A stretch of 64,000 nt of DNA, from NCBI GenBank assembly GCA_040357565.1, contig JBDODJ010000009.1. The stretch is one strand, 5' to 3'. The notes below the pieces were generated by a model. It did not search any database. It worked only from the letters and a program-made list of their open reading frames with translations, and was not told the origin of the DNA. A program made the position numbers and the translations under genes. Of this stretch, positions 44,051 to 55,870 are shown one piece after another (positions within the stretch are counted from its first letter, which is position 1; each line of letters begins with the position of its first letter). The DNA comes from Cercozoa sp. M6MM. Its lineage: Eukaryota; Endomyxa: Ascetosporea.

Positions 44051-46643
44051 ATGCCGGACCTGGCGACGCTGGCCTCAGTGGCGCATCAGGAGAAGAGCGT
44101 CGCGGTCGATGAAAACAACAACAACGTTCGGACTAAAGCTGTCGACTGCGTCGACGACAAACCGATTGCTGGCAGCGAGGACGATCTCCTTCACACGTAA
44201 CAATTGACCAACCAACCAACCAACACATACGAACAAGCGCATTGCCATTGTGATTTATGCAGTGCCGCGGCGTCCTTGAACTTGCTGTCGCAGATGGCGC
44301 GTCGACAGCAGGTGCCACAGACGTCGACCACGCCGCCAGTCTCCCCTCCCAGCGAGGTGTTCCTCTGCTCTTGCCCTGCTCTCCCACTGTTTTCCTCTTA
44401 TCTTTCGCCTCGCAGGAAACGGAGCAGTAGCGTGCCGAGGCTGACACTGGACAGAAACGACTTCGCTCAGGACAGGCAACACCGACGGCAGCGAAGCGCA
44501 CGCTGGACACGGCGGCGGCCAGCACGCCGCAGCAGCAGCAGCAGCAGCAGCAGCAACTCATGTCGGCGCTGCAGGTTATTCCTGAGAACGACGTCGATCT
44601 TAACGACACCATGTGCCGTTTATCCCTCCTTCAGCTATCATACTTTCTTGCCTACTTCATAATTGCTTTCACAGGAAACGCAGTCCGCGCGAGGCGGTGC
44701 GCACGCGGCGACGCGGCAAGTCGTCCTGGTCCGAGAAGGAGGACGAGCAGCTGCGCTCTCTGGTGCGCACGCACGGGACGACGGCGTGGACCGAACTGGC
44801 CCGCCGTCTGGGCACTGTACCTTACACCCTCCCCCGGCGCTTTTGTGATGTCCTTTGTTACCCTCTGCTGTCGTGTGCCCTTACAGAACCGCACGGGCAA
44901 GCAGTGCCGTGAGCGTTGGATCAACGTGCTGGACCCGTCGGTGCGACACACGCCACTGGTACTGTCTACTATCCGTTCTTGGGTGTCACTCGGCTGTTGC
45001 ATTTTGTGCATATGAAGACCAAGGAAGAGCGCATGAAGTTCTGGCAGTTGCACGCTGTTTACGTACCATACTTTTCTGTGTTTGACGATAGAGATGAGTT
45101 TCTCAATTGGTAGGGCAACCAATGGGCACTCATCTCGCGCTGCATGCCTGGCCGAACGGTACCCTTTCAAATCCCCTGCCTCAACCAGTGTCCTCTTGTT
45201 TAGCCCCTCCTGTCTTTGCCTTTAGGACAACCAGATCAAGAACTTTTTCAACAATTGTCGGCGAATCGAGGCACGTGTCAAAGCGTCGCCATCCGAGTTG
45301 GTACCTTTGGGTCACTGTTTGCGTTTCTCCACCTCTGTACAACCGCGCTGACTGGGTTTGGACCGGCTGACTGACAGGTGGCCTTGTCGCCGACGTCGTC
45401 GTTCTACGCGACGCTGCCGGTGCATCTGAAACTCAAGCTTGAAGCCGTCTCGAAACTCGAGCGTGGCGAGGACCTCACGGGCGGCAGCATCTCGGCCGAC
45501 CATGTAGCCATCTTCTTCCCTCGCCCACCCTGCTTTGCCACCTTGCTTTGCCCATTCTGCTTTGCCCACCCTACTTTTTCCCTACCCTCCGCCTCCTGCA
45601 GCTGAAATCGTTTCGTGAAAAGCGACGCGCGCTGCGCGAGCAGAGTCAGAACGAGCAGGGTGTGGCAGCGGCGCCGGCCATCTCGGTGACGGTGACGCCG
45701 CAGGCTGTGACACGACAGGTGCAGGTATCCTCACTGGTGTTTTCGCTCATTCCATCCTTCCTTACACTCTACCCATTCCTCGCCGTTTTAAGGAGCTGTC
45801 GGAGGGTGAGCTGGTGCAGAGTCTGCTGTCGCCGCTGTCGCTATCGCTGGCGAGCATGCGACTGAGTCCACTGGCGCAGCTGCAGCGATTAACGCAGCTG
45901 CAGCGACTGCAGCAGCAGTGCGATCTCGAGCTCCTGTTGCGCCTGCAGCAACAGCAACAACAGCAGCAACATCACCAGCAGCATCTCCACCAGCTCCACC
46001 AACAGCAGCATCAACAGCAACAGCAGCATCACGCGCAACAGCAGCATCACCACTCGCCACTCCACGCGCAGCATCACCACTCGCCACACCACGCGCAGCA
46101 CCACCACTCGCCACACCTGCATCGTCCGCAGCCGCACCACACACCGCACCAGTCTGTGCACGGTGTGCGCCAGGTGCCGCGCATACACACGGCCATCCCG
46201 CTGTCGACGCCGACGCACTCGCGTCGTGTGGCGCCGGCCACTGTTGCGCAGTGTACCTCCCGGCTTCCGTGTCTCTTCTGCTTGACAGCAGGTACTTATG
46301 TGTGTGTGTGTGTGTGTTTGTGTAGTGGCACATTTACCGTCATCGGCGACATCGCCGGCGCTGCTGCATCGTGCGTCCGAGCTGCCTCCTGCCGCCAAGC
46401 GCGCACGCGTCACCACCGTAACGTCGCTTCCGTTTGTGTGTCTTTTACCATGTATGGATGATGATGTGTGTCACAGGCAACGGCGGTGCCTGTGTCGAAC
46501 GGCTTGGCTGGCCACGCGCTCGTGCAGAAACTTCGTGCCCTGGCACAGTACGATCTGGTACGATGCCTTCAAGTGCACCACCTCTCTGCTTTTTTAAATG
46601 CTTTGGCTGTGCGCTTTAGGGCCAGGCGCCACAGCAACAGTGA
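44051..46643 (+). CDS. R2R3-type Myb DNA-binding protein with Gln/His-rich tracts
   Basis: Probable nuclear transcription factor. The frame from ATG 44051 (MPDLATLASVAHQEKSVAVD) passes through a Ser/Pro region and a Q9 tract (44531-44557). The R2 repeat follows: SSWSEKEDEQLRSLVRTHGT, AWTELARRLGT, NRTGKQCRERWINVLDP (44730-44945). A partial R3 reads TKEERMKFWQLHAVY, GNQWALISRCMPGR and DNQIKNFFNNCRR (45020-45275), with the Trp-spaced helix pattern expected of Myb repeats. Downstream are coiled, Leu/Gln-rich helices and a long Gln/His region (45930-46150: QQQQQQQHHQQH, then repeated HHHSPHHAQ). The end is GQAPQQQ at 46643. The true start may lie upstream (43192). Introns are short, with GTAC donors at 44817, 44960, 45160 and 45300. 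Confidence 0.85.
45935..46150 (+). repeat. CAG/CAC-rich coding repeat (Gln/His tract)
   Basis: Imperfect CAG, CAA and CAC codon runs, with a roughly 24-nt unit coding HHHSPxHA repeated three times near 46045-46120, inside the Myb coding sequence. Confidence 0.85.
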
Positions 46644-47227
46644 CATACCCCACATGAACACTCACACTGACATCAAAAGTAGCATAACAAATAGAGATAC
46701 ACTGCACGTGCGCTCTCTGTACTATACACAGCAACACACACACATACACTGACATTCACACACGCACACACACACACACACGCATACACACACACACACA
46801 CGCACGCATACACACACACACACGCACACACACACACAATCTGCCTCCCCTGCTTGTGCCTTTGTTTTTTGTGGCGGACTGACACGCGGCACACAAATAC
46901 GAACAAACGCACTCTCAATACACAATGCACAATGCACAATACTCACGGACGAACCCGTGCTTTTGCAACCACTTCGCATCTTCGCATGGACGACGGCTTC
47001 ATTTGCATCACCTCTCTAGTTGACGTGCTCCGTGTGTGCCTTTGCTTCCTTAATTCGGTTCTTACTCGGAATTGAACTTCAGCAAGCTACTGGGGTGCGC
47101 CGGTGATGTGCCGGACCTGGTGCCCAGTAACGAGACAAAACAGTATTTTGACTACCGTACGAGAAAAGAAAAGTCTTGAGCAGATTGACGTTAAACTACA
47201 TACATACTTGTGTTGGAGTGTGTACTC
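46644..47227. other. Intergenic with CA-rich tract
   Basis: A region of about 585 nt. 46735-46838 is an interrupted CA array (ACACACGCA variants). No gene is seen. The ELP2 promoter should lie in its right half. Confidence 0.5.
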
Positions 47228-47473
47228 ATGGTACGCATTGTAGAGCAGGCGCTTTTGTGCGGAAATAACGCACTGCCGTCATCCTTGCGATTCCGACCCC
47301 ATCACACGCATGGTATTGTTTCAACTGTCTGTACTGTGCAATGTACGTATCTGTAGAAGCGGCCTTCGCATCGGCGGGAAATGTGGCCGTGTGCGACACG
47401 CGGAGTGGTGCCGTGATGTTGCTGCTACGTGCCCCGAAATTGAAGCTGCGCGGCGATGCCGAGGTAATACAGG

Positions 47474-47514
<41 letters not shown>

Positions 47515-47614
47515 NNNNNNNNNNNNNNNNNNNNNNNNNNNNNNNNNNNNNNNNNNNNNNNNNNNNNNNNNNNNNNNNNNNNNNNNNNNNNNNNNNNNNN
47601 NNNNNNNNNNNNNN

Positions 47615-47658
<44 letters not shown>

Positions 47659-48770
47659 ACACTATACGCACCACACAAACATATGGCACAGGCACCGCGT
47701 ATCACGTGCTTGTCGTGGCTTGATGCCGATCGGCTTATCTGTGGCGACAGTCATGGCCGTGTGCTCGTGTTCTCCGTGCCAGTAGGATACACTCCCCTCC
47801 TCCGCCACTCTTGCTTACTGCCTCATATGCCAGTGTAGGACAGGAAGTGCCTGGCGTCAGTACAGCATCCGAGTGAAGTGTGTGCCTTAAAGTGTTACCT
47901 CCACTCGGACCAGTCGGTACCTTACCTCGACTGGTCCTAACACACACATACAGTGCACATGACACACATCTGTAGGTACACGTGGCGGTAGCACACAACG
48001 ATGGCACACTGGCATACGCCCAGGTGGCCTCACCGGACGCACTGATCGAACTGGCTTTCATCACAGTGTATTCTATATACCTCTGTCCTCTGTCTGTGTA
48101 CTTGTGTCTATGTGTTCCCCCAATGAACCTAAAGGCATCAGGTTTAAAATATGTGTTACATGTGTAGGTGTGTATGTGTATGTATGTGTACGCAGGAAGA
48201 GCTACGCGCCGCGTCGCCTGCTGTGTCTTGACTTTGCGTGCTTCCGCCGGAGACTCGTGTTGGCCGCCGGTGGCATGGACGGTCACGTGCGGTTCTACAC
48301 CGTGTCAGTGTCGCCGTCCGCGTCAGTGTCACCGTCAGTGCCAATGGTCATTGAGGTGGCAGCTGTCCGCGCGCACGATGACTGGGTCCGCGGACTGCAC
48401 TTCCTGGCGCGTCCGGACGAGCTGCTGCTGGCTTCGGCGTCGCAGGATCGCAGCGCACGTGTATGGCAGGTGCACGTGACCACCGATCACTCCAGTGACC
48501 ACACTGACCACACTACCCATCACACTGCCGATCACACCGGTGGTCACACCGTGACCACTGATGCTAATACCGACGTCGACATTCTCGCCGATCTGATGCG
48601 GTACGAAACGCGACAGCAGCTGCACGTCCGCGCGGATGCCAGCGACGTGGCTGATGCGCCCATTCGCGCGGAAGCCCGTGCACTCCTTCAAGCGCACGAA
48701 GACTGGGTGACTGACGTGCAGTGGCGGCCCGGATGCGAGGTAGTCTTTGTCGATGTGTGTGTATGTGTGA

Positions 48771-48852
<82 letters not shown>

Positions 48853-48957
48853 ATATNNNNNNNNNNNNNNNNNNNNNNNNNNNNNNNNNNNNNNNNNNNN
48901 NNNNNNNNNNNNNNNNNNNNNNNNNNNNNNNNNNNNNNNNNNNNNNNNNNNNNNNNT

Positions 48958-49024
<67 letters not shown>

Positions 49025-49301
49025 CAGGGCAAACAACTGCTGACGTGTTCCATGGACGGCATCGTTTCCATCTGGCACTACACTAACCCTGGTACTTCTA
49101 CAGATGCATATTAAGATATACTCACATATGTACACGTGTAGAGGAGGATGAGTCCTATGACGACGACGAGGACGCCTGGCACGTGGCCACGCGACTCTGT
49201 GACGGCGATGGTTTCTTCGGAGCATGTTTCCGCGCGGACGGTCGGGTATGGGGTCACTAAGTGTCTGTGTCTGTGTCTGTGTCTGTGTATTTGTGTGTGT
49301 G

Positions 49302-49360
<59 letters not shown>

Positions 49361-51498
49361 GACCTTTCATATGTCACGTTTGTGTAGGCCGTGTTCGCCA
49401 TGTCATCAGCCTTGCATCTCTGGGGTACCTTTGTTTCTGTGTATGTGTGTGTGTGTGCGTGTGTGTGTGTGTGTGTATGCGTGCGTGATGTAGAGGAAGA
49501 CGAGGAGGAGATCTGGCACCCACGTGTGGTTGCCACCGGTCACAGTGACGAAGTCCGCGACCTCGCTTTCTTGGGTACCCTTCGTCCCTCGATGCCTGCT
49601 CATTCCTACCCCTCCCATGCGGACAGACGGCGTGCTCCTCTCGGTATCGAAGGACAGCACGACGCGTCTGTGGGCGCCTAGCGACACCGTCTGGCGTGTA
49701 TAACCCCGTCACCTCCATCATCCCCCCAGAAGATGGCTGTTGTGCGTGACAGGAGATTGCACGACCGCAGGTGCACGGACACGAACTGCGCGCCATTGTG
49801 CCTGTAGCCACTCTGTTCATAACCACTCTGTTTATAGTCCAGGTGAATTTGGACCAAGCGCGAGGTGTGTTTGTACATGACAGGTACCGACAGTACCGCT
49901 GCGTTTCGTGAGTGGCGGTGCCGAAAAGGTGCTGCGTGTCTTTGATGCTCCGCGACCGATTTTGGAGGTACACTATGGGTCCACTGGGGTGCATTATGGG
50001 TTCATTTGTACCAATTTCCTGACTGGATTGTACGGTACTGCAGGATTTGCGCACACTGTGCGGTATCATCGTGCAAGAGTCCAACAATGACACTCTGGTA
50101 TATTCTTTCTCGTGTCGATCGACGACACACGTACACGTGTTTGCGACCTGTAGAAACGTGCCGAACGCGTTGTGTCACCCGAACTGGGTCTGTCCAACAA
50201 GGTGGGTTTCTTTTAAGTAAACTTGTCCGCACGGAAGCATGCGTATGTGCGTGTAGGCGCAGCAGCATGGCGAGAGTGTCGCGGCTGCCACGGCTTTCGA
50301 CACCGGCAGCGACGAGGCCGTGACAGAGCAGGCGCGTCTCACTGAGCCGCCTCGGCCGACTCAGCTGACACAGCGACTCTTTGGTACCGTTGTTTTGATT
50401 ATGGGCTAGTTACGTGGCACACTGGTGCTTCTCTCACTATGGGTTGGTTATGTGGCACACAGGCGAGTCGCAAAAGTTGTTCGGTCACTCCTTTGAGATT
50501 CAGGTGTGTTGACCCTGTCTGTCCCGTGGTACCCTTTATCCCCTTAATGTAGTGCCTAGCTAGTGCGCGCGTACCGAGCAGCGATCGCGTCGTTGTGGTC
50601 AGCGCCAGTGCTGCACGTAACCGGCGGGATGCCGCCATTCGCGTCTGGTCTGTGGTGTGCTGTCTTGTTATATATATATGTATATATGGATGTCTGTCTA
50701 TACATATCTCTATACGTTTAGAAAAAGACCTCGCCGGGTCGGAGTGACGCGAGGCAGCTGCAGGTGCTTCCGGGTCCGACACTGACGGCCACGGCTCTGG
50801 CACTGTCGCCGTGCGCCTCGTGGCTCGTTGCCGTGTCGCGCGATCGACACCTGTACACCTACCGTCGCAGTCTGTCGCAGGAGGGTACACCTGCTCCAGC
50901 ACACAAATTTGACCCCCCCCCCCTACCCAGTCCCCTACCCCCCAGTCCCCAGCCCCCCCCCCCACCTCTATCTGTTTTACTTGTGTCAGACTACAAATTG
51001 GTGCCGAACTTTGCCTGCAATGCGCACTCGCGCACTGTGCTGTGTACGGCCTTCGCACCGTCCAATGAGTCGAACCCAGTGCGTTTCGTCACTGGCGCAC
51101 GCGACAAGTGCGTCAAGCTGTGGCAGCACGTCGCTCACGGTGACATCACTGACACTGACGGTGACACTGCCAGTCGCTTCGCGTGTGTGGCAAGTGTCAC
51201 ACTGAGCGACGCCGTGACTGCACTTGCCTTTGTCGACACGTGCACGCTGCTGGCCGGTCTCGAGAGCGGTCGCGTCGCCGTCCTCCACATTGACGAATCC
51301 AAGATCAACGACGACGCCGAGACTGTCACTGACGGTGCACTCGCCGCCTGCATGTTCGGCAAGCGGCTGTGCCCGTCCGGCGCCATCCGACGTCTGCTCG
51401 TTCTACCGACTGCAGGCACCAACCAGGCAGACGTCGCCGTTGCTGCCAACGATCATTCCGTGCGCGTCTGGCGACTGCTGGACCTGCATGCTAACTAA
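47228..51498 (+). CDS. ELP2: Elongator complex subunit 2 (WD40-repeat protein ELP2)
   Basis: WD40 scaffold of Elongator, which makes the cm5U-type wobble modifications of tRNA. The start at 47228 (MVRIVEQALLCGNNAL) joins EAAFASAGNVAVCDTR in frame. WD-repeat strands follow: HDDWVRGLHF...ASASQDRSARVW, HEDWVTDVQW...CSMDGIVSIW, HSDEVRDLAF...SVSKDSTTRLW. The ELP2-specific block is then TVWHEIARPQVHGHELRAIV, FRFVSGGAEKVLRVFDAPR and SPELGLSNK, followed by EPPRPTQLTQRLF, QKLFGHSFEI, WLVAVSRDRHLYTY, FVTGARDKCVKLW and NDHSVRVWRLLDLHAN. This block is nearly superimposable on animal ELP2, so the call is firm. An Asp/His/Thr-rich insert lies at about 48478-48580. Introns contain two 100-N gaps in TG/CA arrays. 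Confidence 0.95.
47475..47655. repeat. (CA)n microsatellite with 100-N gap, ELP2 intron
   Basis: CA array in the sense strand, N at 47515-47614, before the exon APRITCLSWLDADR. Confidence 0.95.
48775..49020. repeat. (TG)n microsatellite with 100-N gap, ELP2 intron
   Basis: TG array in the sense strand, N at 48857-48956. It ends next to the TATGCAG acceptor at about 49027. Confidence 0.95.
49262..49361. repeat. (TG)n-rich simple repeat, ELP2 intron
   Basis: CTGTGT and TTTGTG variants with TG runs in the sense strand, ending near the TGTGTAG acceptor at about 49388. Confidence 0.9.
50920..50966. repeat. C-rich tract, ELP2 intron
   Basis: Several runs of 7 to 13 C separated by TACC or AGTCC, just upstream of the exon DYKLVPNFACNAHSRT. 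It may act as an extended polypyrimidine tract. Confidence 0.85.
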
Positions 51499-51632
51499 CT
51501 GCAGTGAGTATCAATCGAGTGAGTTCGGATGCTTTCCGTCGTCGGACTCTTAGGTTGTGCGCTTCTCTCAGACCGTAAGTATAGTACATACAATAGGCTT
51601 TCCGGTGCATGGCTCAGACTAGGCAAGCAGTA

Positions 51633-52942
51633 CTAGTCCCAGTTGCGAGCACGTGCGAGGCCAGCACACAGCGTCCACGCCAGCAGCGGATCATTGCCGT
51701 ACATGACGTTGTCGCTGCACACCAGCCATTATATATATATATATAAATGTGCGTATAAATGTATGCAGTAAACGTACTTTACAGTTGCGTCAGCCACCGA
51801 CAGGGAGAGATCTCTCTGCAGCAACAAGCATAGTACATGCAAGACAGCACTTGAGTTGCGGGATGAAGTACAGCGAATCGGTTCTTGAGTGCTTGCGGAA
51901 GCGCGGGTGAGTTCTGCGTTTCACGTGGAAGCACACGTCCAAAAACGTGTTGGTTACACTGGGTAGAGCCAGAAGAACGGACCAGAACAGCCTCGTCAAC
52001 CGCATCTGCCGTCGCCGATCGCCTCAGTGCCAGGGAGGCATGGAAGCGCTCCAACGGTTGTTCCGGGTGCTTGCCCGACACTACAGCAAGACATCAGATC
52101 TGATATCAGACACTCACATTAGTTCCAGTTGATTTGAACCCTCAAAGTATGCAGTCGGGGCATTCAGGTCTACTCGCACAGTCCAGGCATATTACAGGCC
52201 TGGCACAAAGTACCTGTAATGATGAGGACAGATACCTTCGTGAAAAGCATCAAACAGCGGCTTGACAGGCGACTTGTCGGCAAGCCACTGACCCCACAGG
52301 GACGTGCTGTTTTCCCACTCGTTTGTGATGGCTTTGTTATCGGCGTCACATGCGCCCATCACAAAGGCGATGCAGGGCCGCTTGCGCTCTGGGATCTCCA
52401 ACAGCATCGACTTGAGCGTTTCGAGACAGTCGGCTATACCCAGGGTAGGGTGAGGGTATCAAACGGTTATGGTAAGACTACCCATGTCTTTGTATTCGAA
52501 GGAATTCTTGGTAAGGAGCGTTGCTGATCGTGCTCGGACGAACAGCATGATCTGCATGTGTGTGTGTGCGTGTGTGTGTTGTCAAACACACAAACAGACA
52601 GGAGAGGGCTCTACCGAGTGCGTGTTCTCAAGGTAGTGGCGCCACAGCGGTCGAAGCTTGTCTGAGCCGCCAATGTCCCACTGCAGGAACGAGGAATAAA
52701 AAAGACAGCGGCAGTTGTTGCCCCGGATAACAACAAAGCAAAAGCAGCCCACCAGAGTCAACTTGGCGTCGTTGAAGTCTACGCTTTCCACGTTAAAGCC
52801 GATTGTCGGAATTGTGCATACGACGTCGCCCAATTTGAGTCGGTACCTAAGGAGGAAAAGGTAAGGATGCAACCAAAACAAAAGAGTCTCAGTACAGAAA
52901 GGTAGTCTTGCCGGCGTCATTGCCCAGTAACAGGATGCGCGC
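51633..52942 (-). CDS. Divergent ARF/ARL-like small GTPase with long C-terminal extension
   Basis: ARF-family fold, membrane traffic role presumed. The exon beginning at 52942 reads [20 protein letters not shown] (P-loop GNDAGKT). Then come [19 protein letters not shown] (switch I Thr), [20 protein letters not shown] (switch II), [51 protein letters not shown] and [18 protein letters not shown]. Two departures are plain: the catalytic Gln after GG is Ser (GGSDK), and no NKxD motif is present where it should be. After the GTPase core about 110 further residues continue ([70 protein letters not shown]), ending at 51633. The start codon is not found; the adjacent upstream frame (52956-53566) could belong to the same gene. 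Confidence 0.8.
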
Positions 52943-52955
52943 CTACAACAACCCA

Positions 52956-53566
52956 TCAACTTCCCTTGCTACCAACAAGAATCCAGGAGGCGGAAACTAC
53001 ATCCGAGGTGTCATCTGTTTCACCAGAGGCAGCTCGGATTCCGGCGGAATGTTCCTCCATGACTAACAAGGCCACGTGTACAGTAAAAGTTCGCATGACT
53101 TGTATCAGAAGAAGCGTACACTCATCCAACGATTCGCTCAGCAAGCGCAGAAACATGTAGGCATGCTTTTCACCGTACTGCGCCTTCAAGCGATCGAACT
53201 CGTGAACCAGTGTGCTCTGCCAACCCATACACACACACACCAACTACACAACAGCAGGAAAATCGTCTTAAAAAACTGTAGTACGCGAACGTTATCGGCG
53301 GACGCTTCGAGCTCGTGCATTTCGGCTTCCGAAATCTCAGGGGGCTGTTGGACGGAACACAGTTCGGATCAGTAAACCAAGTGCAGAACGACTTTACACC
53401 TCTTCAAGGCTGCGAACTTCACTCACTGCCTGTCGCACGAGCGTGCTGTAGTCCGGGTTCTCCTGTACATGGCACTCTTCCAGCACAGGCAGGCACAACA
53501 CCGAACATCAGGAAATACAAGTACCTGCACGTTGAGGGCACGGAGTGTGTCAGCCACTTGATCCAT
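52956..53566 (-). CDS. Small unknown helical protein, or N-terminal part of the ARF-like gene
   Basis: Not recognised. The start at 53566 gives [14 protein letters not shown], then [40 protein letters not shown], and [20 protein letters not shown] leading to [12 protein letters not shown], all on short exons with GT-AG borders. A last stretch, [20 protein letters not shown], ends at a TGA at 52956 if no further splice occurs. The heptad-like pattern suggests a coiled coil. A splice from WIL (near 52972) into the GTPase exon at 52942 would keep frame, so a fusion is possible, comparable in layout only to ARF proteins with N-terminal modules. Confidence 0.45.
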
Positions 53567-53750
53567 TGTATGTTGCAATCAGCACACACAGCAGCACTTT
53601 GATGCAGCGAAATAGCGGAAGATCACAGCTCTGTAGCTGTTCACTTTATTTTATAATGTTTTTTCTGCGCGTTCTTGACTTGTTGTAAAGTACATTACTG
53701 TATCGACGCGGCAGGTGTGCGCAGTGGTGTGCTACTACTGTACAATTAAA

Positions 53751-54802
53751 ATGAAGGCACCAAAATTACAGAATTTTGTGGAGTCATGCATATCTCCTGG
53801 CGCGATAAGGTGCAATGCCCTGTTGCATCTGTGCGGAGTGCCACGCGGTGTTCACACCGGTGGCTCCTTGCCGACGGATGAGGTCGTGTTGCGCGTCCCA
53901 CAGGCGGCAGTGCTTAGTCAGTGTGATGCTGAACAACAGCACAACACCCATGTCACCTTGGCGGTAAGTTTTTTTTTTGTTGATTGGCAGTGCTTTACAA
54001 AGAGCTTGCTCGTAGGCGGCGCTGTGCAATAAAGGGTTTGAACGGGGCGATATTTGGCGCTCTCTTTTGGCTGATCCTTCTTTCTTTGATGGTATGAAAT
54101 GCTCTGTTGTGAACCTATTATATTAATAGCGAAGGTACGATTCTTAGTGCAGAGTACTTGGGTGCCGAGAAAGCGCAGTCGCACGTCTTGCTTTGGACGA
54201 AAGAGCGACTGCAGGCCCTGTTGGGCAACTCACATACACGTGACGCTGTAGAGGTGCCTCGTTGTTGTCTTTCTCTGTCCGTACGTTTTTGTGCATTGCT
54301 CCCGGCTAGAGCAGGCGGCCAAGGTGTTCCTGCGACAATGTCACCGCGAGCTGTGTGACGAAGGCGTTCTGTACTTGAGCAACTATTTGGCACTCCAGCT
54401 GTCAGGCACAAAACGTACGGTTTGCACTGTGCAGGGACGTGTCGTGGGACGAGTTTCTCCGTGCCTTTGTGTTCTCCAGCACGCGTGCGCTCGATCTGCC
54501 GCAGCGAGGGCCGTCGCTTGTGCTGTTTGCTGACTTGTTCAATCACAGCGGCAGTGCCAACCTTGCCTTTCGTTTCGTAGACGATTGTACTTTTGTCTGT
54601 CCGATGTCTTGAGGTGAATATCCTATGTTCTGCAGATGTGGAGATGTACACGACACGACCGGTGCAAGAGGGCGAAGAACTCTGCCTCGACTACTTTGAC
54701 GGCAAGGTCAGCGCTCAGTTTGCACTGCTGCACTACGGTTTCGCTCCCGAGTGTGCGCCTAGTGATGCTGCGGTACTTGCGCTGCCTTCAAAGTGTTGGG
54801 GG

Positions 54803-54855
<53 letters not shown>

Positions 54856-55494
54856 GTGACGTCGCTGAAGTTTCGTTTGTCGCCCGAAGAGGTTCAAACA
54901 CTGTGCCAGATGGAAGTTCTCGAAGGAGAAAGGGATAGCGACACGCTCGTTCTGTCGACGGCACGCAACATCGGGACCGACCTTACTCGTGCTTTTGCCT
55001 GTTGCGTGTGTAGCTGCACCTTTTGTTGGTTTACTTTTTTGTCTTGTCCAATGCAGTGATGGCCTCGCTCCTCAGCGTGTCCCAGGAGGAACGGCAGATG
55101 CTGCAGGTGCTCGCCGAGACCTATGGTGCTGATGAAGTCACCGAACTGATCTCGCAGTCGCAGCTCACGTTTAGCGACGCCACACGCCACAATGCTCTCG
55201 TATAAGTTGCCCAAAAACCTTTTATATGCTGCATACACACCTGTTGTCCCCCTCGCTGTCACGCAGAAGAGAATATCCGACGCCGCCACTGTGCGTGTGA
55301 ATGAGCTGCAAGAACAACTCCACACACTTCGCACAAAACAGTCGCAGGAAGATGAGCATGTTTTGGTACAAACCCTGTTGCTCCAACTCGGTTAGGAACG
55401 ATGTTTTTATGACTTCATACAGTACGCCACTCGCGCTCTGGCGGACGAACTCGCCGTCGCTGAGGACCTGGCGAATCTTGCCTCTGCTGAGTGA
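53751..55494 (+). CDS. SET-domain protein methyltransferase (RLSMT/SETD3-SETD6 type)
   Basis: Lysine or histidine methyltransferase using S-adenosylmethionine. The start at 53751 gives MKAPKLQNFVESCISPGAIR; VPRGVHTGGSLPTDEVVLRV matches the family's RGV.A...I..GE..L.VP opening. Further on are LLWTKERLQALLGN, GRVSWDEFLRAFVFSSTRAL, LVLFADLFNHSGSANLAFRF (the D..NH motif for SAM binding), RPVQEGEELCLDYFDGKVSA and QFALLHYGFAPE (the YG...N/LL..YGF motif, here YFDGKVSAQFALLHYGF). A helical Rubisco-LSMT-substrate-binding-like region follows (KFRLSPEEVQTLCQMEV, SLLSVSQEERQMLQVLAETY), ending at 55494. The expected YG before the last motif is YFDG, a small departure. The target is unknown. Confidence 0.88.
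54809..54853. repeat. (TG)n microsatellite, SET-gene intron
   Basis: About 22 TG units ending at the TGTAG acceptor that opens the exon VTSLKFRLSPEEVQ. Confidence 0.9.
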
Positions 55495-55870
55495 TGGCAG
55501 CTAGCACTTCATTCGTCGCCGTGCCACGGTTTTCGATGCGAGCGTAGCGATTTAAATAGTGGCGCCGGCGGGTACCACGTCGACTGCAACTGAATTCGAA
55601 GGTGCGGTGAGACTGCCTCGAAATTTTAAGATAATTGTTGGACCCAGAATGTGCAATTGCACTCTAAGCTAAGTGTTCTATGCATCGGTAGCGCAGCAAA
55701 AAGGAGTAACTTGCGTCACCGAACCCGACAAACGAAAGCCGCGTCGCTAGTGCATCCCAGCAAGTCGAGCAGTCATGTTAGTATTGATATGTCTATTTTT
55801 GCGGTGTCGATCGCGTCAAAGTGGTGCAGCGCAGGGCAAGCGACAGCCTAGCACCTATTTCAGTCGCATC
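55495..55870. other. Convergent intergenic region with dispersed repeat
   Basis: About 375 nt between the SET gene and eIF3m stops. It contains the inverted copy of the dispersed repeat (55622-55690). No gene is seen. Confidence 0.5.
55622..55690 (-). repeat. Dispersed repeat, copy 2 (inverted)
   Basis: Reverse complement carries TAGAACACTTAG and TTCTGGGTCCAACAA in the same order as 42512-42610, with a shorter spacer. Both copies lie just downstream of a stop codon of a + strand gene. Confidence 0.7.

Noticed and set aside
48478-48580. Treating the Asp/His/Thr-rich ELP2 stretch as an intron
   Set aside because: It continues in frame between two WD units with no good GT-AG pair flanking it; kept as coding but flagged.
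52942-52970. ATG reading MGCCRRAS as an N-myristoylated start of the ARF-like gene
   Set aside because: It is in a different frame from the P-loop exon; using it would shift the GTPase core out of frame.
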